From positions 124,001 through 188,000 of the forward strand of contig NZ_BEWC01000009.1 of NCBI RefSeq assembly GCF_003112575.1: 64,000 bases of DNA, in the 5' to 3' direction. The notes under the pieces are model-generated. The model was given only the letters and a program-made list of their open reading frames with translations, had not been told where the DNA came from and ran no database searches. This DNA comes from Streptomyces ardesiacus (lineage in GTDB: Bacteria; Actinomycetota; Actinomycetes; Streptomycetales; Streptomycetaceae). The translations under genes and the position numbers were made by a program. This document shows, piece by piece, positions 34,600-42,715 of this stretch (the stretch's first letter is position 1; each line of letters begins with the position of its first letter).

Positions 34600-35514
34600 A
34601 TGACAGAACGGCTCGTACGCAAACTGTGGTTCGGGATCGGACCGGGGGTCGCCGTCGACGACGCGCCGGAGGTCGTACGCCGGGTCGAGTACGCCGACCG
34701 GGCGGGGCTCGACTTCTTCGCCTTGTCCGACCACCCGTACTACGGCGACCGACTGGAGGCGTACGGCGCGCTCGGTCTGCTGCTCGGCCGGACCCGGACC
34801 ATCACCGGCGTCACGACCGTCACCAACCTGCCGACCCGGCCGGTGCCGCTGCTGGCCCGCACCCTGTCGACGCTGTCCGCGCTCTCCGGGGGCCGGGTCG
34901 TCCTCGGCATCGGCGCGGGCGGCTACTGGGACGACATCGCCCGATTCGGGGTCACCCGGCTCGACCCCGCGGCCGCCGTACGCGCCCTGGAGGAGGCCAT
35001 CGGCCTGGTGCGGGCGCTGTCCGGCGGCCCGGCCCCGGTCACCCTGGACGGCGAGTTCACCCAGGTCGTCGGACTGGACCCGGCGCCGGTGCCCGCGCCG
35101 CCCGTCTGGACGGGATCGGTCGGGCCCAAGTCCCTCGCCGTCACCGGCCGTTCGGCCGACGGGTGGATCCCCGGCAACGCGGCGGACTGGCACAGCGAGC
35201 GGTACCGCGGCTCACGGCCGCTGGTCGAGGAAGCGGCGCGCTCCGTCGGCCGTGACCCCGCGGACATCGCGACCGTCTTCAACCTGCCGGCCCGCATCAC
35301 CGACGCCCCCGTCAACGCCCCGCGCGACTCGTCCGGGCGGTGGCTGGGCGGCTCCGTCGACCAGTGGATCACCGAACTGACCGAGGCCGTCCTCGAACAC
35401 GGCGCGTCCGGGTTCGTGTACTTCGCGTCCGGTGACCCCTCGGGGCAGGTCGGCCTCGGCCGGTGGGCCGAGGAGATCGTGCCGGCCGTGCGGGAGGCGG
35501 TGGCCAAGGGCTGA
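34600..35514 (+). CDS. LLM-class flavin/F420-dependent oxidoreductase
   Basis: 304 aa, bacterial luciferase-like TIM barrel. The pattern ALSDHPYYG, RTRTITGVTTVTNLPTRPVPLLARTLSTLSALSGGRVVLGIGAGGYWDDI matches F420-dependent LLM oxidoreductases more than FMN two-component monooxygenases. It is a paralogue of the N-terminal domain of the LLM-hemerythrin fusion at 42716-44335. It may reduce a polyketide intermediate or belong to the adjacent catabolic module. RBS GAGGGAAAGAAG. Confidence 0.85.
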   Translation: MTERLVRKLWFGIGPGVAVDDAPEVVRRVEYADRAGLDFFALSDHPYYGDRLEAYGALGLLLGRTRTITGVTTVTNLPTRPVPLLARTLSTLSALSGGRVVLGIGAGGYWDDIARFGVTRLDPAAAVRALEEAIGLVRALSGGPAPVTLDGEFTQVVGLDPAPVPAPPVWTGSVGPKSLAVTGRSADGWIPGNAADWHSERYRGSRPLVEEAARSVGRDPADIATVFNLPARITDAPVNAPRDSSGRWLGGSVDQWITELTEAVLEHGASGFVYFASGDPSGQVGLGRWAEEIVPAVREAVAKG

Positions 35515-35600
35515 CGACCGCGACCGCGTCCGCCGTCCCACCCGCCCTCCCGTCCCCCGCAGTTCTTCGAGACCCGTGTTCCGTCCAGAAAGGTCCTGAG

Positions 35601-37202
35601 ATGCCCACCAGAACCATCCGTCCGCGCCGTCGGCTCCGTCGCGCGGGCGCGCTGCTCGCGGTCGTCCTGCCCGTCGCCGCGTGTTCGGGCGGCGGGCAGG
35701 ACGCGGGCGGGACCGGCAAAGCGCCGCGCGACGGGGGCACGCTGCTGGTCGGGGCCGAGGCCGACCCGGGGTGCCTGGACCCGCAGCAGACCGGGCAGAT
35801 CAGCGCGATCGACGTGACCCGGTCCGTGGTCGACTCGCTCACCGCCCAGGACCCCGAATCCGGCAAGATCGTGCCGTGGCTGGCGAAGTCGTTCACGACC
35901 AGCGCGGACGGCAGCGCGTTCACGTTCGTGCTGCGTGACGGCGTCACCTTCAGCGACGGCAAGCCCGTCGACGCGGCGGCGGTGAAGGCCACGTTCGACA
36001 ACCTGGTGAAGCTGCCCGCGAACGGCGCCCCCAGCTATCTGATCGGCTACCGGGGCACGACCGTCACCGACGCGCACACCTTCACCGTCACGTTCGCGAC
36101 GGCCAACGCCCAGTTCCTCCAGGCGACATCGACCGTCGGCCTGGGGATCCTGTCGCCCGCGTCGTTCACGGCCTCGGCCGCCGACCGCTGCCGGGGCAAG
36201 TTCATCGGCTCGGGTCCGTACGTCCTGGACCACTACACCACCAACCAGGAAGCCGTACTCAAGAAGCGGGCGGACTACGCCTGGCCGTCGTCCCTCGCCA
36301 CGCACAAGGGCGCGGCCCGCCTCGACGAGGTGAAGTTCACCTTCATCCCGGAGGCCGGCGCCCGCACCGGCGCCCTCTCCTCCGGCCAGGTCGACTTGGC
36401 CAAGGCCCTCCAACCCACGGACGAGGCCCAGTTCAAGGGCAACGGCTTCCGCGTCCTGTCGGCGCCGGGACCCGGGATTGTACCGCCGCTCTCCCTCAAC
36501 CACCGGGGGATCCTCGCCGACCGGAAGGTCCGCGAGGCGCTCGTCAAGGGCATCGACCGGCAGGGGCTCGTCGACTCGGTGTTCAGCGACTCGTACAAGC
36601 CCGCCACGAGCGTGCTGTCCTCGACGACGCCGTACTACGAGGACTTCTCCGACAGACTCCGCTACGACCCGCAGGGCGCCGAAGCCCTGCTGGACAGCGC
36701 GGGCTGGCGGGAGGGCAAGGACGGCATCCGCGAGAAGGACGGCAAGCCGCTCGCCCTCACCTGGCTGATCCCCGCGCCGATGCCGCCCGCGAACGAGGCC
36801 GTGCAGCAGCAGCTCCGCAAGATCGGCGTCGACGTGAAACTGAAAGCCGTCGCCCCCGCCGTCTACGTCGAGCAACAGCAGAAGGGCAACTTCGACCTCA
36901 CCGCCGTCGGTGTCACCCGCGCCGACCCGGACGTCCTGCGCAACATCTTCTACACCAAGAGCGCCAACCTCTGGCACCTGCCGCCGAGCAGACTCGACAC
37001 CTACCTGGAGCAGGAGGTCGCAGCGACCGACCCGAAGACACGCCAGAGGGCCGTGTCCGACGCGGTCCGCTGGATCCTCGACCACGCGGACACCGTCCCG
37101 CTGTACGAGGGCGCTCAGGTCCACGGCGTCTCCGACAAGGTCAAGGGCTTCACGCTCGACGCCTCCAACCGGTTCGACCTGTACGACACCTGGCTGGGCT
37201 GA
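35601..37202 (+). CDS. ABC transporter substrate-binding lipoprotein (peptide/nickel family, SBP_bac_5)
   Basis: 533 aa. Lipoprotein signal peptide: basic RPRRRLRRAG, hydrophobic ALLAVVLPVAA, lipobox Cys28. The mature protein is a type-5 extracellular binding protein (GGTLLVGAEADPGCLDPQQT..., conserved SDGKPVDAAAVKATFDNL). Family members bind di/oligopeptides, opines, nickel chelates or similar. It delivers the ligand to the permeases encoded next. ATG 35601 is taken because the signal peptide begins there. Confidence 0.9.
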   Translation: MPTRTIRPRRRLRRAGALLAVVLPVAACSGGGQDAGGTGKAPRDGGTLLVGAEADPGCLDPQQTGQISAIDVTRSVVDSLTAQDPESGKIVPWLAKSFTTSADGSAFTFVLRDGVTFSDGKPVDAAAVKATFDNLVKLPANGAPSYLIGYRGTTVTDAHTFTVTFATANAQFLQATSTVGLGILSPASFTASAADRCRGKFIGSGPYVLDHYTTNQEAVLKKRADYAWPSSLATHKGAARLDEVKFTFIPEAGARTGALSSGQVDLAKALQPTDEAQFKGNGFRVLSAPGPGIVPPLSLNHRGILADRKVREALVKGIDRQGLVDSVFSDSYKPATSVLSSTTPYYEDFSDRLRYDPQGAEALLDSAGWREGKDGIREKDGKPLALTWLIPAPMPPANEAVQQQLRKIGVDVKLKAVAPAVYVEQQQKGNFDLTAVGVTRADPDVLRNIFYTKSANLWHLPPSRLDTYLEQEVAATDPKTRQRAVSDAVRWILDHADTVPLYEGAQVHGVSDKVKGFTLDASNRFDLYDTWLG

Positions 37203-37214
37203 GGGAGGCCGACT

Positions 37215-38174
37215 GTGCACACGGCCCTGTACGCGGCCACCCGGACACTGCGCGCGGTGTTCGTCGTCTGGGCCGCGTTCACCCTCACCTTCGTCGCGCT
37301 GCGGCTGCTGCCCGGCGACCCGGTCGCGCTCATGCTCAGCGGACGCGGCGGCTTCGCCGAACTGACAGCGCAGCAGGTCGCCCAAGCGCGCACGGAACTC
37401 GGCCTCGACCGGCCGCTGATCGTCCAGTACGGCTCCGCGCTCGCCGACGCGCTCCACGGCGACCTCGGCGCGTCCCTCCAGACCGGGCAGCCGGTCTCCC
37501 GCATGATCGCCGACGCGCTCTTGCCGACCTTCCAGGTCGGCACCCTCGCACTGCTGCTCGCGCTGATGCTGGGCACGCTGCTCGGGGTCGCCGCGAACCT
37601 CACGGCGAGCCCTCTGCTGCGGCAGCTCCTTCGCTCACTGCCGTCGGTCGCGGTGTCCCTGCCCTCCTTCTGGGTGGGGCTCGTCCTGATCCAGTTCCTC
37701 TCCTTCCGCTGGCACCTCTTCCCCTCCCTCGGCGACAGCGGTTTCGACAGCGTGATCCTGCCGGCCTGCACCATGGCGATCCCGGGAGCCGCACTCGTCG
37801 CCCAGGTCCTCGGCAAATCCCTCCACACGACACTCCAGGAGCCGTACGCCGACACCGTCCGGGCCACCGGAGCGGGCCGGGTTCGGCTCCTGTTCGGCCA
37901 TGGACTGCGCAACGCGGCCATCCCGGCCGCGACCGTCGCCGGGATGCTCGTCGGCTCGCTGATCGGCGGCGCGGTCGTCGTCGAGACGGTCTTCTCACGG
38001 CCCGGCATGGGCCGCATCACCCAGTCCGCCGTCTCCGCGCAGGACCTGCCGGTCGTACAAGGGGTGGTGGTGGTCGCCGCTCTGGCCTTCGCGGTGGTCA
38101 ACCTGCTGATCGACCTGCTGTACCCGGTGCTCGACCCCCGCATCCGCGCCACGGGACGGCTGGTGACCACATGA
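37215..38174 (+). CDS. ABC transporter permease, DppB/OppB type
   Basis: 319 aa with six predicted helices and the DppB-type N terminus (GDPVALMLSG..., ARTELGLDRPLIVQYGSALADALHGDLGASLQTGQPV). The EAA-like loop reads DTVRATGAGRVRLLFGHGLRNA. GTG start 12 bp after the binding-protein gene; stop overlaps the next permease start by ATGA. Confidence 0.9.
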   Translation: MHTALYAATRTLRAVFVVWAAFTLTFVALRLLPGDPVALMLSGRGGFAELTAQQVAQARTELGLDRPLIVQYGSALADALHGDLGASLQTGQPVSRMIADALLPTFQVGTLALLLALMLGTLLGVAANLTASPLLRQLLRSLPSVAVSLPSFWVGLVLIQFLSFRWHLFPSLGDSGFDSVILPACTMAIPGAALVAQVLGKSLHTTLQEPYADTVRATGAGRVRLLFGHGLRNAAIPAATVAGMLVGSLIGGAVVVETVFSRPGMGRITQSAVSAQDLPVVQGVVVVAALAFAVVNLLIDLLYPVLDPRIRATGRLVTT

Positions 38175-39043
38175 CGACGCCGAGTCCACTGCCCGTCGAG
38201 CCGGCCGAGGAGCCCGCACGGCTTCACCGCGTGTTCCGGGTCCCCCTCCGCTCACCCGGCGTCACGTTGTCCGTCCTCGTCCTCGTGCTGGTCCTCGGCT
38301 GGGCCCTCGTACCGGACTGGTTCAGCTCCCGCAGCCCCCTCACCGGCCTGCCGGCGGACCGCTTTCAACCGCCGAGTTCCCATCACTTCTTCGGAACGGA
38401 TCACATGGGCCGCGACATCTACGCCCGAGTGGTCCACGGCGCGGCCCTGTCGCTCCGCGCCACCGCCCTGGCCATCCTCATCGCCCTGGGCGGCGGGGTG
38501 ATCCTCGGGCTCGTAGCCGGGTTCTTCGGCAGCTGGGCGGACGCGGTCATCATGCGGGCCGTCGAGGTCACGATGTCCGTTCCACCGCTCCTGCTCTCGC
38601 TCACCCTCGTCACCGCGCTCGGCGTGGGCACCGGCCAGATCGCCGTCGCCATCGGGGCGACCAGCGTCGCCGCGTTCACCCGAGTCATGCGGGCGGAGGT
38701 GCTGCGGGTGCGGGCCGCACCGTATGTCGAGGCCGCGATCCTCTGCGGGGCGCGATGGTGGCGCATCCTGCCCCGCTACATCCTTCCGTCCGCCTTCGGT
38801 CCCGTGCTGGCCCTGGCCGCACTCGACTTCGGCCTCGTCGTCCTCGCGGTCTCCAGCCTGGGCTTCCTCGGCTACGGCGAACCGCCACCGGCCCCCGAAT
38901 GGGGCTCCCTCGTCGCCGACGGCCGCAACTACCTCGCGACGGCCTGGTGGCTGACCACTCTGCCCAGTCTCACGGTCGCGGTCGTCGTCCTCGCGGCGAA
39001 CCGGCTGTCACGGGTGTTCGAAGCGGAAGGGGGGCATCGGTGA
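38171..39043 (+). CDS. ABC transporter permease, DppC/OppC type
   Basis: 290 aa. One N-terminal helix, then the DppC signature FFGTDHMGRDIYARVVHGAALSLRA and an EAA loop (PYVEAAILCGARWWRILPRYILPSAFGP). Heterodimer partner of the upstream permease. Overlaps both neighbours by 4 bp. Confidence 0.9.
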   Translation: MTTPSPLPVEPAEEPARLHRVFRVPLRSPGVTLSVLVLVLVLGWALVPDWFSSRSPLTGLPADRFQPPSSHHFFGTDHMGRDIYARVVHGAALSLRATALAILIALGGGVILGLVAGFFGSWADAVIMRAVEVTMSVPPLLLSLTLVTALGVGTGQIAVAIGATSVAAFTRVMRAEVLRVRAAPYVEAAILCGARWWRILPRYILPSAFGPVLALAALDFGLVVLAVSSLGFLGYGEPPPAPEWGSLVADGRNYLATAWWLTTLPSLTVAVVVLAANRLSRVFEAEGGHR

Positions 39044-40842
39044 ATCCGGTGGAGCCGGTGCGTGATCACGAGTCGGCGGGGGTCCGGGGCTCCCGTGTGG
39101 CGACCGGGTACGGCGACGGCGCGGCCGGGAGCCCCGGTGCCCGCGCCGCGGTTCCCCCTGAGGAGTCGGGCGGGGAACCGCTGCTGGACGTTCGAGGGCT
39201 GCGGATCGGGTACCGCGCCGCGAGAGGTACGCGCCTCGCCGTGGACGGGCTCGATCTGAAAGTGGCGGCCGGGGAGATCACCGCCGTGGTGGGGGAGTCC
39301 GGGTCGGGGAAGAGCAGTACCGCTCATGCGCTGGTCGGGCTGTTGCCGGCCGGGGGCGTGGTACTGGGCGGTTCCGTCCGCCTCCAGGGCGAGGAGCTGA
39401 CCGGGCTCGGGGAGCGGGCGTGGCGGGAGGTGCGGGGCCGGCGCATCGGTTTGATCCCGCAGGACCCCGGCGTCAGCCTCGACCCCGTCAAGCCGGTCGG
39501 CGCGCAGGTCGCCGAGGTGCTCCGGGTACACGGCCTGGCCACCCGCAGGGACGCCCCCGCCCGAGCCGTCGGCCTCCTCGCCGAAGCCGGACTGCCCGAC
39601 CCGGACCAACGTGCAAGCCAGTACCCCCACGAACTCTCCGGTGGCATGCGCCAACGCGTGCTCATCGCCATCGCCACCGCCGCCCGCCCCCGCCTCCTCG
39701 TCGCCGACGAACCCACCTCGGCCCTCGACGTCACGGTCCAACGCCAACTTCTCGACCACCTTCAGGAAGTCGTCACCACCACGGGCACCGCCATGCTCCT
39801 GGTCACCCACGACCTCGCGGTGGTCGCCGACCGGGCGCAGCACGTGGTGGTCATGTCCCAGGGGCGGGTGGTTGAGGCGGGGCCCGCGGGGCGGGTACTC
39901 GCGGACCCCCGACACCCGTACACACGCGAGCTGCTGGCGGACGCGCCGACCCTCGCGGCCCGGCCCCCACGTGGCCGTCCCGGCACGGCGGGCTCCGCCC
40001 CGGTGACGGTGCCCGGTCCCGCGTCGGCGGATGCGGCACCTCTGTTGAGGGTCACCGGTCTCACCCGGGCCTTCCCCGTCCGGGGGCCGGTGCTGTCAAG
40101 GCGCCGTACACGCACCGCCGTCGACGGGGTCGGGTTCGAGCTGGGCAGGGGGGAGACCCTCGGGGTGGTGGGGGAGTCGGGGTCGGGGAAGTCGACGACC
40201 GCTCGGATGATTCTCGGGCTGGAGCGGGTCGACAGCGGCACGGTGCTCCTGGACGGCGTCGACGTCACCACCGTGCGGGGAGCCGCGCGGCGGGCCCTCC
40301 ACCGTCGTATCCAGCTCGTTTATCAAAATCCGTACGCCTCGCTGAACCCCCGTTTCACGGTCGGGGAGCTGCTGACCGAGCCGTTGCGCAATCACGGGAT
40401 CGGGAGCAGGGCGGAGTGGGGCGGGGAGGTGCGGCGGCTGCTCGACGATGTGGCACTGCCGGCCGGGGTGGAGCGGCGCAAGGCGGCCGAGTTGTCCGGC
40501 GGGCAGCGGCAACGGGTCGCCATCGCGCGAGCCTTGGCACTCGGTCCGGAAGTGCTGGTGTGCGACGAGCCGGTGTCCGCGCTCGACGTCAGCGTTCAGG
40601 CCCGGATCCTGGAGCTGCTCGTTGGGCTTCAGGAGCGGCATGGGCTGAGTTATCTGTTCATCTCCCACGATCTGGCTGTCGTCGCGCAGGTCAGTGACCG
40701 GATCGCGGTCATGCGCGGCGGCCGGATCGTCGAGAGCGGGCCGGCGGCGGAGCTGCTGCGGGCGCCGCAACACCCCTATACCCAACAGCTGCTGGCCGCC
40801 GTGCCCGGCCGCAGCACGACGGAGGACACTCCATGCAGATAG
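39040..40842 (+). CDS. ABC transporter ATPase, fused DppD-DppF type
   Basis: 600 aa with two complete nucleotide-binding domains in one chain: domain 1 (about 50-300; GESGSGKSS, LSGGMRQRV, LLVADEPTSALD, VTHD) and domain 2 (about 335-590; GESGSGKST, LSGGQRQRV, LVCDEPVSALD, ISHD). Each carries the HPYT...LL oligopeptide-transporter tail. GTG 39040 overlaps the permease stop. It energises import by the preceding permeases. The end of the gene overlaps the LLM gene by 10 bp. Confidence 0.92.
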   Translation: MNPVEPVRDHESAGVRGSRVATGYGDGAAGSPGARAAVPPEESGGEPLLDVRGLRIGYRAARGTRLAVDGLDLKVAAGEITAVVGESGSGKSSTAHALVGLLPAGGVVLGGSVRLQGEELTGLGERAWREVRGRRIGLIPQDPGVSLDPVKPVGAQVAEVLRVHGLATRRDAPARAVGLLAEAGLPDPDQRASQYPHELSGGMRQRVLIAIATAARPRLLVADEPTSALDVTVQRQLLDHLQEVVTTTGTAMLLVTHDLAVVADRAQHVVVMSQGRVVEAGPAGRVLADPRHPYTRELLADAPTLAARPPRGRPGTAGSAPVTVPGPASADAAPLLRVTGLTRAFPVRGPVLSRRRTRTAVDGVGFELGRGETLGVVGESGSGKSTTARMILGLERVDSGTVLLDGVDVTTVRGAARRALHRRIQLVYQNPYASLNPRFTVGELLTEPLRNHGIGSRAEWGGEVRRLLDDVALPAGVERRKAAELSGGQRQRVAIARALALGPEVLVCDEPVSALDVSVQARILELLVGLQERHGLSYLFISHDLAVVAQVSDRIAVMRGGRIVESGPAAELLRAPQHPYTQQLLAAVPGRSTTEDTPCR

Positions 40843-41882
40843 GGCTCATCACGTTCGGCAGTCTTCTGCCCGACCCGCTCACCGGCAAGACCCTCACCCA
40901 GCGGCAGCGGCTGCGGGACGTGGTGCGCGCGGCGGCGGAGGCGGAGGACGCCGGGTTCGCCTGGTACACCGTCGGCGAGCACCACTTCGGCGAGCGGGAC
41001 GTCATCTCCTCACCCCCGCCGGTGCTGGCCGCGATCGCGGAGCACACGTCGACGATCAGGCTGGCGACGGGGACCACCCTCGTCGCCAACCGCGACCCTG
41101 TCCTCGTCGCCGAGGACTACGCTCTCGTGGACCTGTTGTCCGACGGCCGACTCGAACTCATCGCGGGCGGCTCCTTCTTCCCCGAGCCGTACGCGGTGTT
41201 CGGCCAGTCCCTCGAGTCGAAGGCGGCGCGCAAACGGGAGAACACAGAGCTGCTGATCCGGTTGTGGACCGAGGAGCGTGTCACCTGGCAGGGCGAGTTC
41301 AGGCCGCCGCTGGACGAAGTCACCGTACAACCGCGGCCGTCGCAGCCGAAGCCGCCACTGTGGATCAGCGGCGGTGTCGGGTCGGAGTCGGTGCAACTCG
41401 CGGTGGAACACGGGCTGCCGCTGGTCGTCGGGACCACCGCGCGTGAACCCCGCACGTTCGTTCCGGTCTTCGACGCCTACCGCACCCTGTGGCAGGAGAG
41501 CGGGCGCACCGACCCGCCCGGCAGGCTCGGCGCCGCCAGTCACGTCTTCGTCGCCGAGTCCTCCCAACGGGCGCGCTCCGTGTGGGCCTCCTACATGAAC
41601 AACTACCTGACCGTGAAGAAGCCGGGCACCACGCATTTCACGACCCCGCCGGACTTCGGCACGTACATCGGCGACAACGGGCCCGCGATCTGCGGCAGCC
41701 CCGCCGAGGTCGTCGACAAACTGGGTCGCCTGCACGAGTTGTGGGGCCACGACCTGCACCTCCTCGCCATCGACGTCGGCGGCATCCCGTACGGGGAGGT
41801 CCAGGCGGCCACCGAACTGACCGCCGCCGAGGTCCTTCCGCAGGTCGCCGGGCTCGGCTCCGAGGCGGTGACCGGTGCCTGA
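40833..41882 (+). CDS. LLM-class FMN-dependent monooxygenase
   Basis: 349 aa luciferase-like TIM barrel of the FMN-type (MQIGLITFGSLLPDP..., AGFAWYTVGEHHFGERD, IRLATGTTLVANRDPVLVAEDYALVDLLSDGRLELIAGGSFFPEPYAVFG). Starts inside the ABC ATPase gene and ends inside the rhodanese gene, so it is tightly coupled to import. LLM monooxygenases in such operons commonly cleave C-S, C-N or C-O bonds of imported compounds. A separate flavin reductase gene is not seen. Confidence 0.87.
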   Translation: MQIGLITFGSLLPDPLTGKTLTQRQRLRDVVRAAAEAEDAGFAWYTVGEHHFGERDVISSPPPVLAAIAEHTSTIRLATGTTLVANRDPVLVAEDYALVDLLSDGRLELIAGGSFFPEPYAVFGQSLESKAARKRENTELLIRLWTEERVTWQGEFRPPLDEVTVQPRPSQPKPPLWISGGVGSESVQLAVEHGLPLVVGTTAREPRTFVPVFDAYRTLWQESGRTDPPGRLGAASHVFVAESSQRARSVWASYMNNYLTVKKPGTTHFTTPPDFGTYIGDNGPAICGSPAEVVDKLGRLHELWGHDLHLLAIDVGGIPYGEVQAATELTAAEVLPQVAGLGSEAVTGA

Positions 41883-42705
41883 ACTGCCGCCCGTGGTCGA
41901 CGCCGGATGGGTGAGCGACCACCGCGACACCCTGGTCCTCGCCGACGTCCGCTGGTTCCTGGACGGCCGCAGCGGCTACGACGCCTACCTCACCGGCCAC
42001 CTGCCGGGCGCGGTCTGGGTCGACGTCGACACGGTGCTGTCCGCCCCGCCCGACGAGACCGGCGGACGGCACCCCCTGCCCGAACCGGCCGCGTTCGCAC
42101 GAGCGCTGGGTGCCCTCGGCATCGGGGACGGTACAACCGTGGTGGCGTACGACGCCGACGGCGGCCCGTACGCCGCCCGGCTGGTGTGGTTGCTGCGCCG
42201 CACCGGACGGTCCGCCGCACTGCTCGACGGCGGGCTGACCGGCTGGGCCGGTGACACCGAGACCGGCGCCGTCGTACTGCCCGAGGCGCGGATGACGCCG
42301 GTGAAGTGGCCCCGGGAAGCGCTGCGGAGCGCCGATCAGGTCGCGTCGGGCGACGCGATCGTCCTTGACGCCCGTGCCGCCGAACGGTACTCCGGTGCGA
42401 ACGTCCTTCCGACGGACATCCGTTCCGGCCACATTCCAGGCGCCCGCAGTGCCCCCTGGAGCGGGAACCTCAGGCCGGACGGAACGTTCCGGTCACCCGC
42501 TGAACTGCGTGTGCGCTACCGGGCATTGGGGGTCGACGGAGACAGCGACGTCATCGTCTACTGCGGCAGCGGAGTCACCGCCTGCCACGACCTGCTCGCC
42601 CTCGAGCACGCCGGCATCAGCGGCACGGCCCTTTACCCGGGCTCCTGGTCCGCCTGGTCCGCGGACCTGTCCCGGCCGGTGGCGACGGGCGTGGAGCCCG
42701 GGTAG
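41875..42705 (+). CDS. Rhodanese-family sulfurtransferase (SseA type)
   Basis: 276 aa with two rhodanese domains. The N-terminal domain lacks the Cys (AYDADGGPYAARL) and the C-terminal domain has the active loop YCGSGVTA with Cys230. It transfers sulfane sulfur from thiosulfate or 3-mercaptopyruvate to a thiophilic acceptor. GTG start overlaps the LLM gene by 8 bp, so sulfur handling is linked to the imported substrate. It could also supply sulfur for modifying the polyketide, which is speculative. Confidence 0.92.
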   Translation: MPELPPVVDAGWVSDHRDTLVLADVRWFLDGRSGYDAYLTGHLPGAVWVDVDTVLSAPPDETGGRHPLPEPAAFARALGALGIGDGTTVVAYDADGGPYAARLVWLLRRTGRSAALLDGGLTGWAGDTETGAVVLPEARMTPVKWPREALRSADQVASGDAIVLDARAAERYSGANVLPTDIRSGHIPGARSAPWSGNLRPDGTFRSPAELRVRYRALGVDGDSDVIVYCGSGVTACHDLLALEHAGISGTALYPGSWSAWSADLSRPVATGVEPG

Positions 42706-42715
42706 GGGCCGGCGT